The notes under the pieces: model-generated | Database searches by the model: none | The model's input: only the letters and a program-made list of their open reading frames with translations | What the model was told of the DNA's origin: nothing | NCBI RefSeq assembly: GCF_020966635.1 | Contig: NZ_JAJKFQ010000002.1 | Location: forward strand, 992,001-1,056,000 | Length of the DNA stretch: 64,000 bases | Origin: Stieleria sp. JC731 | Lineage (GTDB): Bacteria > Planctomycetota > Planctomycetia > Pirellulales > Pirellulaceae | Direction: 5' to 3' | Position numbers and translations under genes: made by a program | In this document: piece by piece, positions 14,391 through 24,048 of the stretch | Position numbering within the stretch: the stretch's first letter is position 1 | Layout of the letters: the number at the start of each line of letters is the position of its first letter

Positions 14391-15461
14391 TCACGACTGC
14401 TTCTTAAAGTTCAACTTGATGGTCGGTGTTCCGGTTGCGTTCTCAAGTTGCCATGCGAGTGACTTGTTGCCCAGCGTAACACCACCCTTTAATGTCAGCC
14501 CGCTGCCTTGAAGAATCAGCTTGTCGTTTTCGATTTTAAAGCTGCCTTGGGAAACCTGATTCTTCCCGCCTTGGGTATGCACCAGTGCAAACGATTTGTC
14601 TGCATTCAACCGGATTGCCCACGCCTGCGACTCGGTCACTTTGGCGGACCAAGTTCCGACCAAATCGACGACAGCGACCGCACTTGAAACTTGCACAGTC
14701 GCTGGCGACTGGTTCGATGCCTGTGCTTGTGCAACATTTGCTTGAACGGGTTTTGATTCGATACCGCTAGCTGGGCTTTGACTTGAATTCTCCGTCAGCG
14801 CGGCTTCATCGGCTAGCTCTTCAGATGACAACAGATTCATTGTTGCAATTGTCGAACGTGCAGCGATCAAACGATCAGCAGCTTGCTTGACGCTTTCGAT
14901 TTTGAGATTCTCGCTTCCGATCGACGTGTGTATCGCCAGCGACCCGTTCATGCCGATGAAGTGAATGTTGGATTGGGACTGGAACGCCATCATCGCTGTG
15001 ATGAGGTTGTTATTGGTTTGCAACGCGTTAACCATTGACTCGTTCAGTTGCACAATCCCATCGATCCTTTTCGCATCGGCATCGACAGCGAAAGCAATCG
15101 TTGTCCACGAATCGGCTTCGCGACCTTGCTCCGAGAACGCTGATGTTGAGACGCGAACCCATTGCGATTCGATTTGGTTTTCAATCTTGTTGCGATCGAA
15201 GAAACGGGCCAGAGAAACTTCACCGACAACCGGATCCTCTGTCGGTTTCAAGCTCTGTGCCTGAGCAACGGTTTGCGACATCGTGATCGTGCTGAATAGG
15301 TCACTGGCCAATACCACAGCTTTGGAAGCCTGTGCCTTCGAAGAGCTACCGGCAGATACGGGTGTCGTTGCCGCACCCCGATTGTCTTGTCCGAGAACCA
15401 ACGAGCTTGAGATAGCTAGCATTATGCAGGCGAACGTAGAAACCAGTTTGTGAGCTCGCAT
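14391..15461 (-). CDS. Exported protein with a C-terminal lipocalin-like domain
   Basis: A 356-aa protein with a signal peptide (basic MRAHK, hydrophobic core, cleavage near LVLGQ-D). Residues about 50-210 form an alanine-rich helical domain of unknown type (SMVNALQTNNNLITAMMAF is typical). After a Ser/Ala/Pro-type linker the last 85 residues (DLVGTWSAKVTESQAWAIRL to the end) match the small lipocalin-like domain of planctomycete paralogous families: a GTW motif, then antiparallel strands. Such domains may bind small hydrophobic ligands, but no substrate can be predicted. It is a single gene with its own upstream region. Confidence 0.7.
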   Translation of the reverse strand: MRAHKLVSTFACIMLAISSSLVLGQDNRGAATTPVSAGSSSKAQASKAVVLASDLFSTITMSQTVAQAQSLKPTEDPVVGEVSLARFFDRNKIENQIESQWVRVSTSAFSEQGREADSWTTIAFAVDADAKRIDGIVQLNESMVNALQTNNNLITAMMAFQSQSNIHFIGMNGSLAIHTSIGSENLKIESVKQAADRLIAARSTIATMNLLSSEELADEAALTENSSQSPASGIESKPVQANVAQAQASNQSPATVQVSSAVAVVDLVGTWSAKVTESQAWAIRLNADKSFALVHTQGGKNQVSQGSFKIENDKLILQGSGLTLKGGVTLGNKSLAWQLENATGTPTIKLNFKKQS

Positions 15462-15810
15462 GATTCAATTTTCTGATTGTGACGTCGAAGACCCCAGCGG
15501 GAGGAGCCGAACTGGTGTCTAAGCGAGAAAGATCCGCTGACGTGACAAGATTTTTTGTACTTTCTGCGTCGACTTTTTTAACCGGTTCTAGGGGCTGGCC
15601 ACTTGGTCGAGACGCGAGAACTATTCGTGAAAATCGAGAGTTCGTGAGGGAGAAATCCCTGATGTGCAATCATCAAAAACGCCGATCGTTCAGGTCGAAG
15701 GCAAAGACTGAGCTTGCTGCGAGCAGCCAGCGGCCTACACTTACGCGGCGACGCCTACATACGGCCTCGCCCGCTTTGGTCTTTCCATTTCGGCAGAGGG
15801 ATCATTTTTA

Positions 15811-15950
15811 GGGTTCGCCTAAGCCAATTAACGGCAAGTGCAGTAGCACGCTCAGGCTTACGCGTTTCTCCCAGCGGCTCCATTTTGCCGCCGACGGGCC
15901 AAAGCAATTGCCGGTTGACGAGTCGATGGATTTGTCAGCCGGCTTTTTTT
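15811..15950 (+). ncRNA. Candidate structured RNA ending in an intrinsic terminator
   Basis: Four helices are stacked in 140 nt. A 10-bp stem with one mismatch (15,816-15,825 with 15,855-15,864) encloses a tetraloop hairpin GTGC/AGTA/GCAC at 15,838-15,849. A GCGGC/GCCGC stem follows at 15,874-15,891, and then a strong terminator. It ends 22 nt before the start codon of the next gene. It may be a small RNA, or a leader that attenuates the downstream gene. I do not recognise it as 6S RNA, tmRNA, SRP RNA or RNase P RNA. Confidence 0.4.
15910..15950 (+). terminator. Intrinsic terminator upstream of the 175-aa membrane protein gene
   Basis: GCCGGTTGAC at 15,910-15,919 pairs with GTCAGCCGGC at 15,934-15,943 (10 bp with one G:T), directly followed by seven T. 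Because no plus-strand protein gene lies upstream within 1.5 kb, it must end a non-coding transcript or act as an attenuator. Confidence 0.8.
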
Positions 15951-15972
15951 ACGCTTTCACCTAACCCCCAGC

Positions 15973-16500
15973 ATGAATTCGGCACCCGACAATACAGTGG
16001 CAGACAACGCCGGCGAGCAGATCGTCCGTGTTTCCCCGCGTAGTCGTGTTTCCCGCGGTTCGATTATTGCTGCCTTCGCGGTGATGATTGGTGTTGGCTT
16101 AGGGGTCTATGCGATTTTTCCAGACAGTGTGGGTGGCCCGCCTCTTCCGGTGGACGTCAAACTGACCAAAGCGCCTGTGGAAACCACCAGCGGACAAATC
16201 GCGATGATGACCGATGTGGTTTCTGTGACGAATGAACTGGAGCAGCCGATCGGGAACTTAGCGATCGAGCTCAACGGCCAATATCTGTTGATGCAGGCCA
16301 GCCCCATTGCGGCGGGGGAGACAATCACTTTGCCGCTGGAAGTCTTCACCGATAAACGCAGCAGTCAGCGATTTGATCCGATTTCTGATGACGTCACCGA
16401 AGTGATCGTGCGGGGGCAGCTTCCCAACAAGAAACGCGGTGTTTCAAAATTTGAATTCGACACCGAGGGGCAACCAGCCAGCCCCGAATCGGGTCATTAA
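15973..16500 (+). CDS. Single-pass membrane protein with an extracytoplasmic beta domain
   Basis: A 175-aa protein with a basic, hydrophilic N-terminus (SPRSRVSRGS), one membrane helix at about residues 30-48 (IIAAFAVMIGVGLGVYAIF) and a C-terminal domain outside the membrane. That domain (VDVKLTKAPVETTSGQIA, VVSVTNELEQPIGNLAIEL, ETITLPLEVF) looks like an immunoglobulin-type beta sandwich of the kind that binds other envelope proteins. The start has no Shine-Dalgarno sequence. It is preceded by a terminator only 22 nt upstream, which suggests attenuation or its own promoter in between. No named family. Confidence 0.7.
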   Translation: MNSAPDNTVADNAGEQIVRVSPRSRVSRGSIIAAFAVMIGVGLGVYAIFPDSVGGPPLPVDVKLTKAPVETTSGQIAMMTDVVSVTNELEQPIGNLAIELNGQYLLMQASPIAAGETITLPLEVFTDKRSSQRFDPISDDVTEVIVRGQLPNKKRGVSKFEFDTEGQPASPESGH

Positions 16501-17119
16501 GCGAAGCCCTCGTATTTTGGCCTCGGATGCCTGCGATATGGTTTTTGCCGGAAGTCTGAACTTCGGTTGAAGCCTACCGAGTGCGTCCAGCGATACGTTT
16601 TTTAGGGAAAACACCAATCGCCCGGTGAGCGGAGCCGATAGGTGAGATTGTGTGAGACGAGTCAGCCTTGCCGTGTTGCTGTTCGCCAGCTTTACCGGGG
16701 AAATCGACGTTTCAGTGTTTAGCCGCTGCAGACGCGAGGTTTTTCGGCCCGCAAATCGCGGCCTTTGGCACGATGTTCGCGTATTTTACATGGACACGGG
16801 GTTTGACTTGTCTTTCGCCCAATCCAGCTGAGCAATTCTGAAACAGGTGTTGCAAAATGCTACACCCGGTTATTCCGGAGGTTGGGAGACTGGAGACGGC
16901 GAAAGACGTTTTTTTCGTAGAAACACGCCCGGTCCGGAAATAGACTCTGTTTGCACAGTTGCTATTGAAGGCCCAAACGCCGGGCCCAATTCCTTTTCCC
17001 AGTTGCGCCTCAAACCGCCGATGTAGGCGTTTTGGCAGGTTTGAAACTTAGCAAACACAACGGTCGTTCCGATGAAGACACGCAGGCGCTTGTTTTCAAT
17101 CACCGCGGAGAAAATTCAG
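16501..17119. other. Intergenic region before the 1447-aa VWA protein gene
   Basis: About 620 bases without a convincing gene. It probably holds the promoter of the large VWA gene; a TTGACT at 16,804 could be a -35 box but I see no matching -10. No repeat family seen elsewhere in the window occurs here. Confidence 0.4.
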
Positions 17120-20100
17120 ATGCGAGAAGTCGCAGTTCACTCGTCCCGATTAGCACGCCGCCTACGCCGGCTTGCACCATTGGCCATCGCCGCAGCAGCG
17201 ATGATGGCCCCCAATGTTTCTGCTGACGAAGCACAAGTTCGGATTGTCAGCTTTAAGGCCTCGGAGGGTGAATCGTACTTTGCAGCATCGATCTTGCCCG
17301 CTGCGGACGACACCTTGCTTGCGGCGACTTCAAAAGCCGCAGCCGACGTGGTTGTGATCGTTGACACCTCGGCTAGCCAAGCAGGACAGTTTCGCCGTGA
17401 GTCCATGGCGGCCCTGAAGAACGTGCTGTCGAACCTGCGTGCCGGCGACCGCGTGAAGGTATTCGCCGCGGATGTTGACGCCGTCGAGATGTCATCCAGC
17501 TTTGAATCGGCGAGCGATGAGTCCAACAGCAAGGTGATCAGCACTTTGGCGCGGCGCCTGCCGCTTGGCCATACGAACATGGTTTCGGTAATCGAAGCGG
17601 TTCGCGGAAGCCTGTTGGCTGAACCCCAAAGCCACACTCGATCGATCGTTTACATCGGCGACGGCGCGAGCATCGATGCGACCGGCAACGAAAAGCGTTT
17701 CGCCGCAATGGTTGATGCTTTGCGTGCAGACCACATTGCAGTTCACAGCGTCGCGATCGGTCCAACCAAGAACGTCGAACTGATGGCGATCTTGGCAAAC
17801 CAAACCGGCGGGGTCCTGGGAATCGTTGAACAATCCAGCGGCAACACCGCAGAGGCCATTGCACGTCAGGTCACCGAGTCGGCTGTACGATCGCCGATTT
17901 GGATTGACAACGTGGCAATGCCAAAGTCACTTCAACTGGTTCAAGGCAATCGCGTTCCACCGCTTCGTGTTGATCGCGACACCATCCTGCTGGGAACCAT
18001 CGCTGACTCAGCAAACGACGTCGCATTCACCATCGAAGGTGGCACGCCAACGGCCAAGGTTTCGATCGAAGGTGCCGCCGCTGTCGAAAGCAATCATCCC
18101 GATTTCGGATTCTTGCCTGGGTTGGTTGCCAAAGCCGAAGACAACAAAGGCTTGACACTGCCAACGGCCAACAGCGGATTGCTTCGCCAAACCGCCGAGC
18201 TGATGGCTGCCCAGTCGAACGAATTGGTTCGCGCCGGCAAGCTTGCACTGAAACAAGGCAACAAGAAAGGTGCCAAAGCGGTCGCAGACATGGCCGTCGA
18301 AGCTGACCCATCAAACGAAGAAGCCAAATCGCTGCAACGTTTGAGTGGCACGACACTGATCATGCAAAACGATTCGCCATTCGGTGGTGATGATCTGTTC
18401 GGTGATCCCGGCGATGCTGCTCCAGCAGCTGACGCCGGAAGCGAATCGCTTGACGATCTGTTCGGCACAGGAGGCAACGACGCTCCGCCAGCAGCGGCTG
18501 ACGATGCACTGTTTGGCACTCCCGAACCGGCACCGGCTGCACCAGCTCCCGCGCCTGCGGCACCAGCACCCGCTGCTCCTGCACCTCCTGCGAACGCCGA
18601 TGGATTCGCTCCTCCGGCAGGACGCATGCCACAAGTTCCAGCGAACCGTACCATCGTTGGTGATGACGAAGTCTTGGAATATGGCGGAAACCTTTTGCAA
18701 AGCGTTGAAGCACAACGTTCTGCTGCCGAAGGACGCTTGCGTTCGGAAGTTCGTGGCGCGATGCGAATCGCCGAACGTGCTTTGCGCTCCGACCCAACCG
18801 GCGTCGCTGGCCAATTGAAATCGGTTCTGGCACGCGTTCAGTCGCTTCCAGATATCAACCCAAAGCTGCGTCGTGAGTTGGAAAGCCAATTGCAGTCGGC
18901 CATCCAAGCGGCAAGCTCCGCTGAAGCTCGATTCTCGGCACAACAAGAAAATATTATCGCCCAGCAAGAAGCGGCCCGCGCGACGGCTCAACTTCTGGAG
19001 AAGACTTATCGTCGTGAAGCGACTTTGAAAACGCTTTCGCGTCAGATGAACGCGTTGATCGATGAAGGCCAATACGACAAAGCTGACGGCGAAGTCTCAC
19101 TTGCCTTTGCAGCCCTGGCGGGTGACTCGATCACCGAGGATTCGGTCGCCGGACGTCACTTCACTGACCAACCTTTGGCGTTGCAAGTTTACGATCGTGA
19201 CCGCCGTTACAAAGAAATGCGTGAGCGTAACTTTGTTGACGCGTTCTCGCTGGTTCTCAAAAGCAACATCCCATTCGTGGATGAGCCCCCAGTGATGTAC
19301 CCCGATGCCGACGTTTGGCGTGAGCTGAGCGATCGCCGTCTTGCCGAATACGGTTCGATCCAATTGGTTGGTGACAACGAAACCGAGCAAATGATCGAAA
19401 AGCGTCTTTCGGACGAGACATCGCAAACGTTCATCGAAACACCGCTTAGCGATGCGATTCGTCAAATCGGCGACGCACACCAGATTCCAATCGTGATCGA
19501 CCGACGTGCGCTGGACGAAATCGGTCTGGATGCGGAAACCGGTGTCAACATCGACCTAAAGAACGTCAGCCTGCGATCCTTCCTGCGTTTGATGCTGCGT
19601 GACTTGGATTTGACCTACGTGATCAAAGACGAAGTCATGCAAATCACCACCACGGAAGCGGCCGATGAAAACCTCGTGACCAAAGTCTATCCCGTCGGTG
19701 ACCTTGTCGTGCCAATCATCTCTGGTGGCGGCATGGGTGGCGGCATGGGCGGCGGCATGGGTGGCGGCATGGGTGGCGGCATGGGTGGCGGCATGGGCGG
19801 CGGCATGGGCGGCGGCATGGGCGGTGGCGGCATGGGTGGCGGCATGATGGGCGGTGGCGCCTTCGTCGTTCCCGATGAAGTCGACCTGTCAACCAAAAGC
19901 TCCGACGCACCAAAAGCCACAGATGCCCCTGCAACCTTGACCCAAGAACAGATTGACTCGATCGAGCCAATCAAACTGGAAATCAAAGAAGGTCAGAGCC
20001 GCACCGAAGCATGGTCGGAATACTTCGCTGGCCTGCAAATCAACGACGCGACCGAACTGACCTTGCTGGATCAACGCATCCGCCAAACCGTCAGCCGGTA

Positions 20101-21463
20101 CTCTCGCAAAGCTTCGGCGGCGGATCAGTCCGGTGACCGTGAAGCGGCACTAGAGTGGTTTGCACAGTCACGTGACCTGATCAGCGAAGCCATCTTGGCT
20201 GGGCACATGCAACCTTGGATGTACCACGCTTATGCGATTTCGTTGACAGCCACAGGTGCTCCTCAGTCTGAAGTCGAACGCGCGTTGCTGTCGGCAGTCG
20301 ACTTTGCGGAAACGCCATCGGACATCTTGAATGTTGCCGCACGTTTGGAAGCGATCGGATCTTACGCCGCCGCACTGCGTCTTTGTCAACGCGTTTCGGA
20401 TCTAGAGCCTAATCGCCGCGAACCCTACGTGATGGGGATGCGTTTGGCTGAATCGATGAAAGACAACGACGCGATCGCTTGGGCCTGCAAAGGTGTCCTT
20501 TCGCAAGCGTGGCCCGCCGAGTTCTCCGAGGTGGTCGACAAAGCGAAGTTGCTCGCACGCAGCACCTACGCAGACTTGATCGAAAACGGTGAAACCGAGA
20601 AGGCAGCTCAATTCGGCGAAGACCTGAAACTGGCTTCGGCCCATGACGTCGTCATTCGAGTTTCTTGGACCGGAGACGCGGATATCGATTTGGCGATCGA
20701 AGAGCCTAGCGGAACGGTCTGCTCTTTGGAAAACCGTTCAAGTGCCGGAGGCGGTACTTTGCTGGGCGATTCCTATCCGGGCCAAGGCGAAGGTAAGAAC
20801 GGAGCGATTTCGGAAACTTACGTTTGTCCGCAAGGCTTCAGCGGCCAATACCGTTTGCTTGTTCGCAAAGTTTGGGGTGAAGTTTCGACCGGACAAGCGA
20901 CGGTTGAAATCGTGACCGACGCGGGACGTCCAAGTCAGAACTTTATTCGCCAAGAGATTCCGTTGACCGAAAAAGACGCTTTGTTCGTTTTCGAAGTCAA
21001 AGACGGCAAGCGAAAAGAGCAGCGTGGCGAAGCTCAATTGGCTCACCTGCGTGACGTTCAACGAGACCTCAATGGTCAAATGTTGGGTCAGTTTGCCAAT
21101 CCCGGCAGCAACTCAGGCGATGTCCTGCGTGAGCTGTTCAGCGACGTTCAACGTCTGACGGGATCTACCGGCGGCGTGAACAATCCATTCTTCGGTCGTA
21201 GCCCCGCGGTCGGTTTCCAACCGCAAATCACGCAGCTGCCCGAAGGTGCGAGCTTGTCAGGCTTGGCAATTATTTCGGCAGACCGCCGCTACGTTCGGAT
21301 CACGCCGTTCCCGTTCTTCTCGCAAGTCGGCGACGTCACCACGTTTAACTTTGTCAGTGGTCAGTCAGGTACTGCTGGCGGTGCCGGTGGTGCTGCTGGT
21401 GGGGTCGGAGCGGGTGCTGCCGGTGGCGTCGGTGGTGGAGCAACCGGCGGATTTGGAAATTAG
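17120..21463 (+). CDS. Giant exported VWA protein with STN-like domain and glycine-rich repeats
   Basis: A 1447-aa protein. The start at 17,120 has GGAG 9 nt upstream; an in-frame ATG at 17,072 is possible. A signal peptide covers about residues 1-37. A von Willebrand A domain follows (about 75-245, MIDAS motif VDTSAS), then TPR-like helices, a Pro/Ala linker and coiled coil. Near residues 770-850 (FIETPLSDAIRQIGDAHQIP, then VNIDLKNVSLRSFL) there is a secretin/TonB short N-terminal (STN)-type fold. Next come a GGGM repeat block (about 870-913), more TPR-like helices, a beta domain like DUF2135 (about 1175-1300, WTGDADIDLAIEEPSG) and a Gly/Ala-rich tail. It is probably an envelope scaffold or part of a secretion or adhesion system. 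Its partner is unknown. Confidence 0.8.
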   Translation: MREVAVHSSRLARRLRRLAPLAIAAAAMMAPNVSADEAQVRIVSFKASEGESYFAASILPAADDTLLAATSKAAADVVVIVDTSASQAGQFRRESMAALKNVLSNLRAGDRVKVFAADVDAVEMSSSFESASDESNSKVISTLARRLPLGHTNMVSVIEAVRGSLLAEPQSHTRSIVYIGDGASIDATGNEKRFAAMVDALRADHIAVHSVAIGPTKNVELMAILANQTGGVLGIVEQSSGNTAEAIARQVTESAVRSPIWIDNVAMPKSLQLVQGNRVPPLRVDRDTILLGTIADSANDVAFTIEGGTPTAKVSIEGAAAVESNHPDFGFLPGLVAKAEDNKGLTLPTANSGLLRQTAELMAAQSNELVRAGKLALKQGNKKGAKAVADMAVEADPSNEEAKSLQRLSGTTLIMQNDSPFGGDDLFGDPGDAAPAADAGSESLDDLFGTGGNDAPPAAADDALFGTPEPAPAAPAPAPAAPAPAAPAPPANADGFAPPAGRMPQVPANRTIVGDDEVLEYGGNLLQSVEAQRSAAEGRLRSEVRGAMRIAERALRSDPTGVAGQLKSVLARVQSLPDINPKLRRELESQLQSAIQAASSAEARFSAQQENIIAQQEAARATAQLLEKTYRREATLKTLSRQMNALIDEGQYDKADGEVSLAFAALAGDSITEDSVAGRHFTDQPLALQVYDRDRRYKEMRERNFVDAFSLVLKSNIPFVDEPPVMYPDADVWRELSDRRLAEYGSIQLVGDNETEQMIEKRLSDETSQTFIETPLSDAIRQIGDAHQIPIVIDRRALDEIGLDAETGVNIDLKNVSLRSFLRLMLRDLDLTYVIKDEVMQITTTEAADENLVTKVYPVGDLVVPIISGGGMGGGMGGGMGGGMGGGMGGGMGGGMGGGMGGGGMGGGMMGGGAFVVPDEVDLSTKSSDAPKATDAPATLTQEQIDSIEPIKLEIKEGQSRTEAWSEYFAGLQINDATELTLLDQRIRQTVSRYSRKASAADQSGDREAALEWFAQSRDLISEAILAGHMQPWMYHAYAISLTATGAPQSEVERALLSAVDFAETPSDILNVAARLEAIGSYAAALRLCQRVSDLEPNRREPYVMGMRLAESMKDNDAIAWACKGVLSQAWPAEFSEVVDKAKLLARSTYADLIENGETEKAAQFGEDLKLASAHDVVIRVSWTGDADIDLAIEEPSGTVCSLENRSSAGGGTLLGDSYPGQGEGKNGAISETYVCPQGFSGQYRLLVRKVWGEVSTGQATVEIVTDAGRPSQNFIRQEIPLTEKDALFVFEVKDGKRKEQRGEAQLAHLRDVQRDLNGQMLGQFANPGSNSGDVLRELFSDVQRLTGSTGGVNNPFFGRSPAVGFQPQITQLPEGASLSGLAIISADRRYVRITPFPFFSQVGDVTTFNFVSGQSGTAGGAGGAAGGVGAGAAGGVGGGATGGFGN
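19727..19858 (+). repeat. In-frame tandem repeat encoding GGGM units
   Basis: A 12-bp unit (GGCGGCATGGGT or GGCGGCATGGGC) is repeated about nine times in the large VWA gene, giving Gly-Gly-Met-Gly units. GGT/GGC differences between units are silent. Such tracts change length easily by slippage without breaking the frame. Confidence 0.9.
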
Positions 21464-21491
21464 TATTCGGTTCCAGCTTGGTTTGCGGATC

Positions 21492-21960
21492 AGCCGATTG
21501 GGCATTAGCCCCGGCTGTCCGCGTGAAAACCGCCGCTAACGCGGTGCGGCTCATAGGACACTGATTTACAGATTAGCCGACGGGCGTTAGCCCCGGTTGC
21601 CCATGCGTGAAAACCGCCGCTAACGCGGTGCGGCTTATAGGGTAATTTTCATCAGCCGGCATGCGCGAGCGTGCGGTTCTGTGTGCAGGTTCGGTTCGTT
21701 GCAGAAACCGCGGGCTGGCGCCAGCGGCTGATAAGGCAATGAGCTGATTGACGAACGATCAGCCGCCATGCGCGAGCGTGCGGTTCTATGTGCAGGTTCA
21801 GTTCGTTGCAGAAACCGCGGGCTGGCGCCAGCGGCTGATAAGGCAATGAGCTGATTGACGAACGATCAGCCGCCACGCGCGAGCGTGCGGTTCTGTGTGC
21901 TTTGTCAGGTTCTGCACGTCATTTAACCGCCGCTAACGCGGTGCGGCTCATAGGACGTTG
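21492..21960. repeat. Intergenic cloverleaf repeats, families A and B (block 1)
   Basis: Two family-A units lie at 21,492-21,551 and 21,575-21,635. Family-A layout: closing stem AGCCG/CGGCT, hairpin GGGC-loop-GCCC, central stem CGGTT/AACCG, hairpin CCGC-TAAC-GCGG. Two full family-B units follow at 21,651-21,732 and 21,758-21,839 (107-bp period). Family-B layout: closing stem ATCAGCC/GGCTGAT, hairpin CACGC-GCGA-GCGTG, central bulged stem CGGTTCTG/CAGAAACCG, hairpin GCTG-GCGC-CAGC. A partial B and a partial A unit end the block. Both families recur at 37.4-38.1 kb. Confidence 0.85.
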
Positions 21961-21973
21961 ATCTTCGGATTAG

Positions 21974-22004
21974 CCGGCATTCAGTTCTGGATGCCGGTTT
22001 TTTT
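21974..22004 (+). terminator. Intrinsic terminator after the VWA gene and repeat block
   Basis: CCGGCATTCA at 21,974-21,983 pairs with TGGATGCCGG at 21,988-21,997 with a 4-nt loop and one G:T, followed by a run of seven T. It would end the transcript of the large VWA gene after it has passed through the repeats. Confidence 0.75.
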
Positions 22005-22282
22005 GCGCCTTGATGAAACTTCTTCTCTGCCCCCTGGGTACGTCGTCCAGATGGACCTCGCAGATTGCGGGGTCGATTGTCGCGTGGCGGCAAAATTGTT
22101 AGCTTGCCCCCAATCTAGCGTGTAATTGTCACACGTTAATGCCGAGCGTCCTGCGGATCGGGTGTTGGACTGCGGTGTGCGGCTGCCTTTTTCGAGGGCA
22201 GCGAGCACCCCGATGAGCCGACCTGTTGTTTCGTATGCCATCGGTCAATAATCCCAATCATCGAAAAGGACTACAATTGAAC

Positions 22283-23974
22283 ATGGGTCTAATGACAAAG
22301 AAATGGTTCGCCGTTACCCCCATCCGGGCTGCCGCATCGGCCGCTGTCCTGATGGCGGCGATGATCGCGGCGCCTATGGCCCGCGCCCAGGAAGCCTCAT
22401 CGACAACGCTCACTGACGGGACTCAGCCTGTCCTCGTCGTTTCTGTCGCATCGATCAGCAAATTGACTGCCGACGTCAATTACGTCACCGGCTTGGCAGG
22501 CCAACCCGCGTTCGGCGGCATGTTCGCCATGATGACCGGGATGTATGCCCAAGGTGTCGACACCAATCGTCCGATCGGTGTTTTGGTTTCACTGGCAGGC
22601 GGAATGCCCCAGCCAATCGTTGTATTGCCTACCAGCGACATTCGTTCGATCCTGAAGCGGATCGAAACTCAGACCGGCCCTGTCGATGAACTGGACGACG
22701 GCACGCTGGTCTTGACCGTCAATCGCAACACGGTGTTCATCAAACAGAATGGCGAAAACGCAATCGCGGCGCCAAGCAAAGACGCATTGGGACTTATCCC
22801 TGCCGACCCGAGCGGATTCTTCGCCGGTATGGGTGATGCCTACAACGTTGCTGTCCGACTGCAAGTTCAGCAAATCCCAATGCCACTGCGAAACATGGCG
22901 ATCGACCAAATGCGCCAAGGTTTCGAGCAAGCAATGGCCAATCAGCCCGACGCCGAAGCGACGCGTGAAATGGCAGCTGGCTCGATCGAACAACTTGAAC
23001 AATTGATTCGCGAAGCAAACGAACTGTTCTTCGGAATCAACATCAATCAAAAAGATCGCCACATCGCGTTGGACTTTTCGTTCGACGCTGTTGCCGGAAG
23101 CAAGCTGGCTGCGATGTACGGTGGCCAACAAGCGATCCCATCGCGATTCGCTTCGGTCATCAACGACAACGCAGCAGCTTATCTGCATAGTGCAACTTCG
23201 ATCAGCCCTGAAACGATCACTCAGGCGAAAATGAGCCTCAGCAACGCCTCAAGCGTGATCCGAAATGCGATCGCTGCCGAAGGCAACATGCCACCACAAG
23301 AAGTCGACGAGATCGAGCAGTACATGGGCCGATTCTTCGACATCATCACCAAGTCGGTCGAAGAAGGCAAAGCCGACATGGGTGTCATGGTCAACGCCGG
23401 TGCTAACGAATTCAATGCCGCACTTGGTTTCTTTGTGGCTGACGGCAGCGAAGTTGCCGCACTTGCAAAAGACCTGTCAACGAAGGTTCCTAATAGCCCC
23501 GACGCACCACGCTTCAAATTTGATGCCGGCAACCATGGCGATGTAACCCTACACGTCATCGAAGCGGACATCCCTGAACGCGAAGACGAAATGCGAAACA
23601 TGTTCGGCGATACCTTGCGTGTTCACATCGGAACCGCTCCCAAGGCAATCTACTTGGCGATCGGTCGCGATAGTGAATCCGTCTTGAAGCAATTCATCGA
23701 CAGCGGATCGTCTAGCGACAGCGGTGATCGTCCACTTGGCCAATTCAAGATGAAACTGCTTCCGTTCTTGCAACTGGCACGATCCGTCGATCCAAACGGC
23801 AGCGAAGAAATCGAAGCGGTAATCGCCTCGTTGAGCGCATCTGAAGACAAAGGAACGATCACGATGGTCACCGACTCGATCCCCAACGGAACAAACATGA
23901 GTTTCAAAGTTGGCGAATCGTTGATCCAAGCCATCGGTGCTTCGATGAAGCCAAAGCAACCAGGCCAGTTCTAA
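22283..23974 (+). CDS. Exported planctomycete protein of unknown function
   Basis: A 563-aa protein from the ATG at 22,283; an earlier in-frame start at 22,226 would add 19 polar residues. A signal peptide of about 35 residues (AAASAAVLMAAMIAAPMARA-Q) leads to a mature protein with two similar halves of alpha/beta character. The first (PVLVVSVASISKLTADVNYV, IGVLVSLAGGMPQPIVVLP) resembles large planctomycete exported proteins that carry a repeated module of about 200 residues. Met/Gln-rich helices lie in the middle. No catalytic motif is visible. It is followed by a strong terminator and is a single-gene unit. Confidence 0.7.
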   Translation: MGLMTKKWFAVTPIRAAASAAVLMAAMIAAPMARAQEASSTTLTDGTQPVLVVSVASISKLTADVNYVTGLAGQPAFGGMFAMMTGMYAQGVDTNRPIGVLVSLAGGMPQPIVVLPTSDIRSILKRIETQTGPVDELDDGTLVLTVNRNTVFIKQNGENAIAAPSKDALGLIPADPSGFFAGMGDAYNVAVRLQVQQIPMPLRNMAIDQMRQGFEQAMANQPDAEATREMAAGSIEQLEQLIREANELFFGININQKDRHIALDFSFDAVAGSKLAAMYGGQQAIPSRFASVINDNAAAYLHSATSISPETITQAKMSLSNASSVIRNAIAAEGNMPPQEVDEIEQYMGRFFDIITKSVEEGKADMGVMVNAGANEFNAALGFFVADGSEVAALAKDLSTKVPNSPDAPRFKFDAGNHGDVTLHVIEADIPEREDEMRNMFGDTLRVHIGTAPKAIYLAIGRDSESVLKQFIDSGSSSDSGDRPLGQFKMKLLPFLQLARSVDPNGSEEIEAVIASLSASEDKGTITMVTDSIPNGTNMSFKVGESLIQAIGASMKPKQPGQF

Positions 23975-24011
23975 TCTCGCACGATTCCCAATCGTGAATC
24001 GAAATCAATTT

Positions 24012-24048
24012 AAACACGAGTCAGGCATTCGCTTGGCTCGTGTTTTTT
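24012..24048 (+). terminator. Intrinsic terminator of the 563-aa exported protein gene
   Basis: AAACACGAG at 24,012-24,020 pairs perfectly with CTCGTGTTT at 24,037-24,045, extended inward by five more pairs including two G:T, and runs into a T-tract. The rest of the 385-base gap before the next gene (to 24,360) shows no gene. Confidence 0.85.

Noticed and set aside
16804-16850. Possible promoter with TTGACT
   Set aside because: No -10 box at suitable spacing.
18094-18654. Minus-strand Gly/Ala-rich frame inside the VWA gene
   Set aside because: It mirrors the Pro/Ala-rich linker of the plus-strand gene; antisense frames stay open here because of codon bias.
19687-19986. Minus-strand Pro/Met-rich frame opposite the GGGM tract
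   Set aside because: It is the antisense of a tandem repeat; the plus strand has signal peptide, domains and full-length coding.
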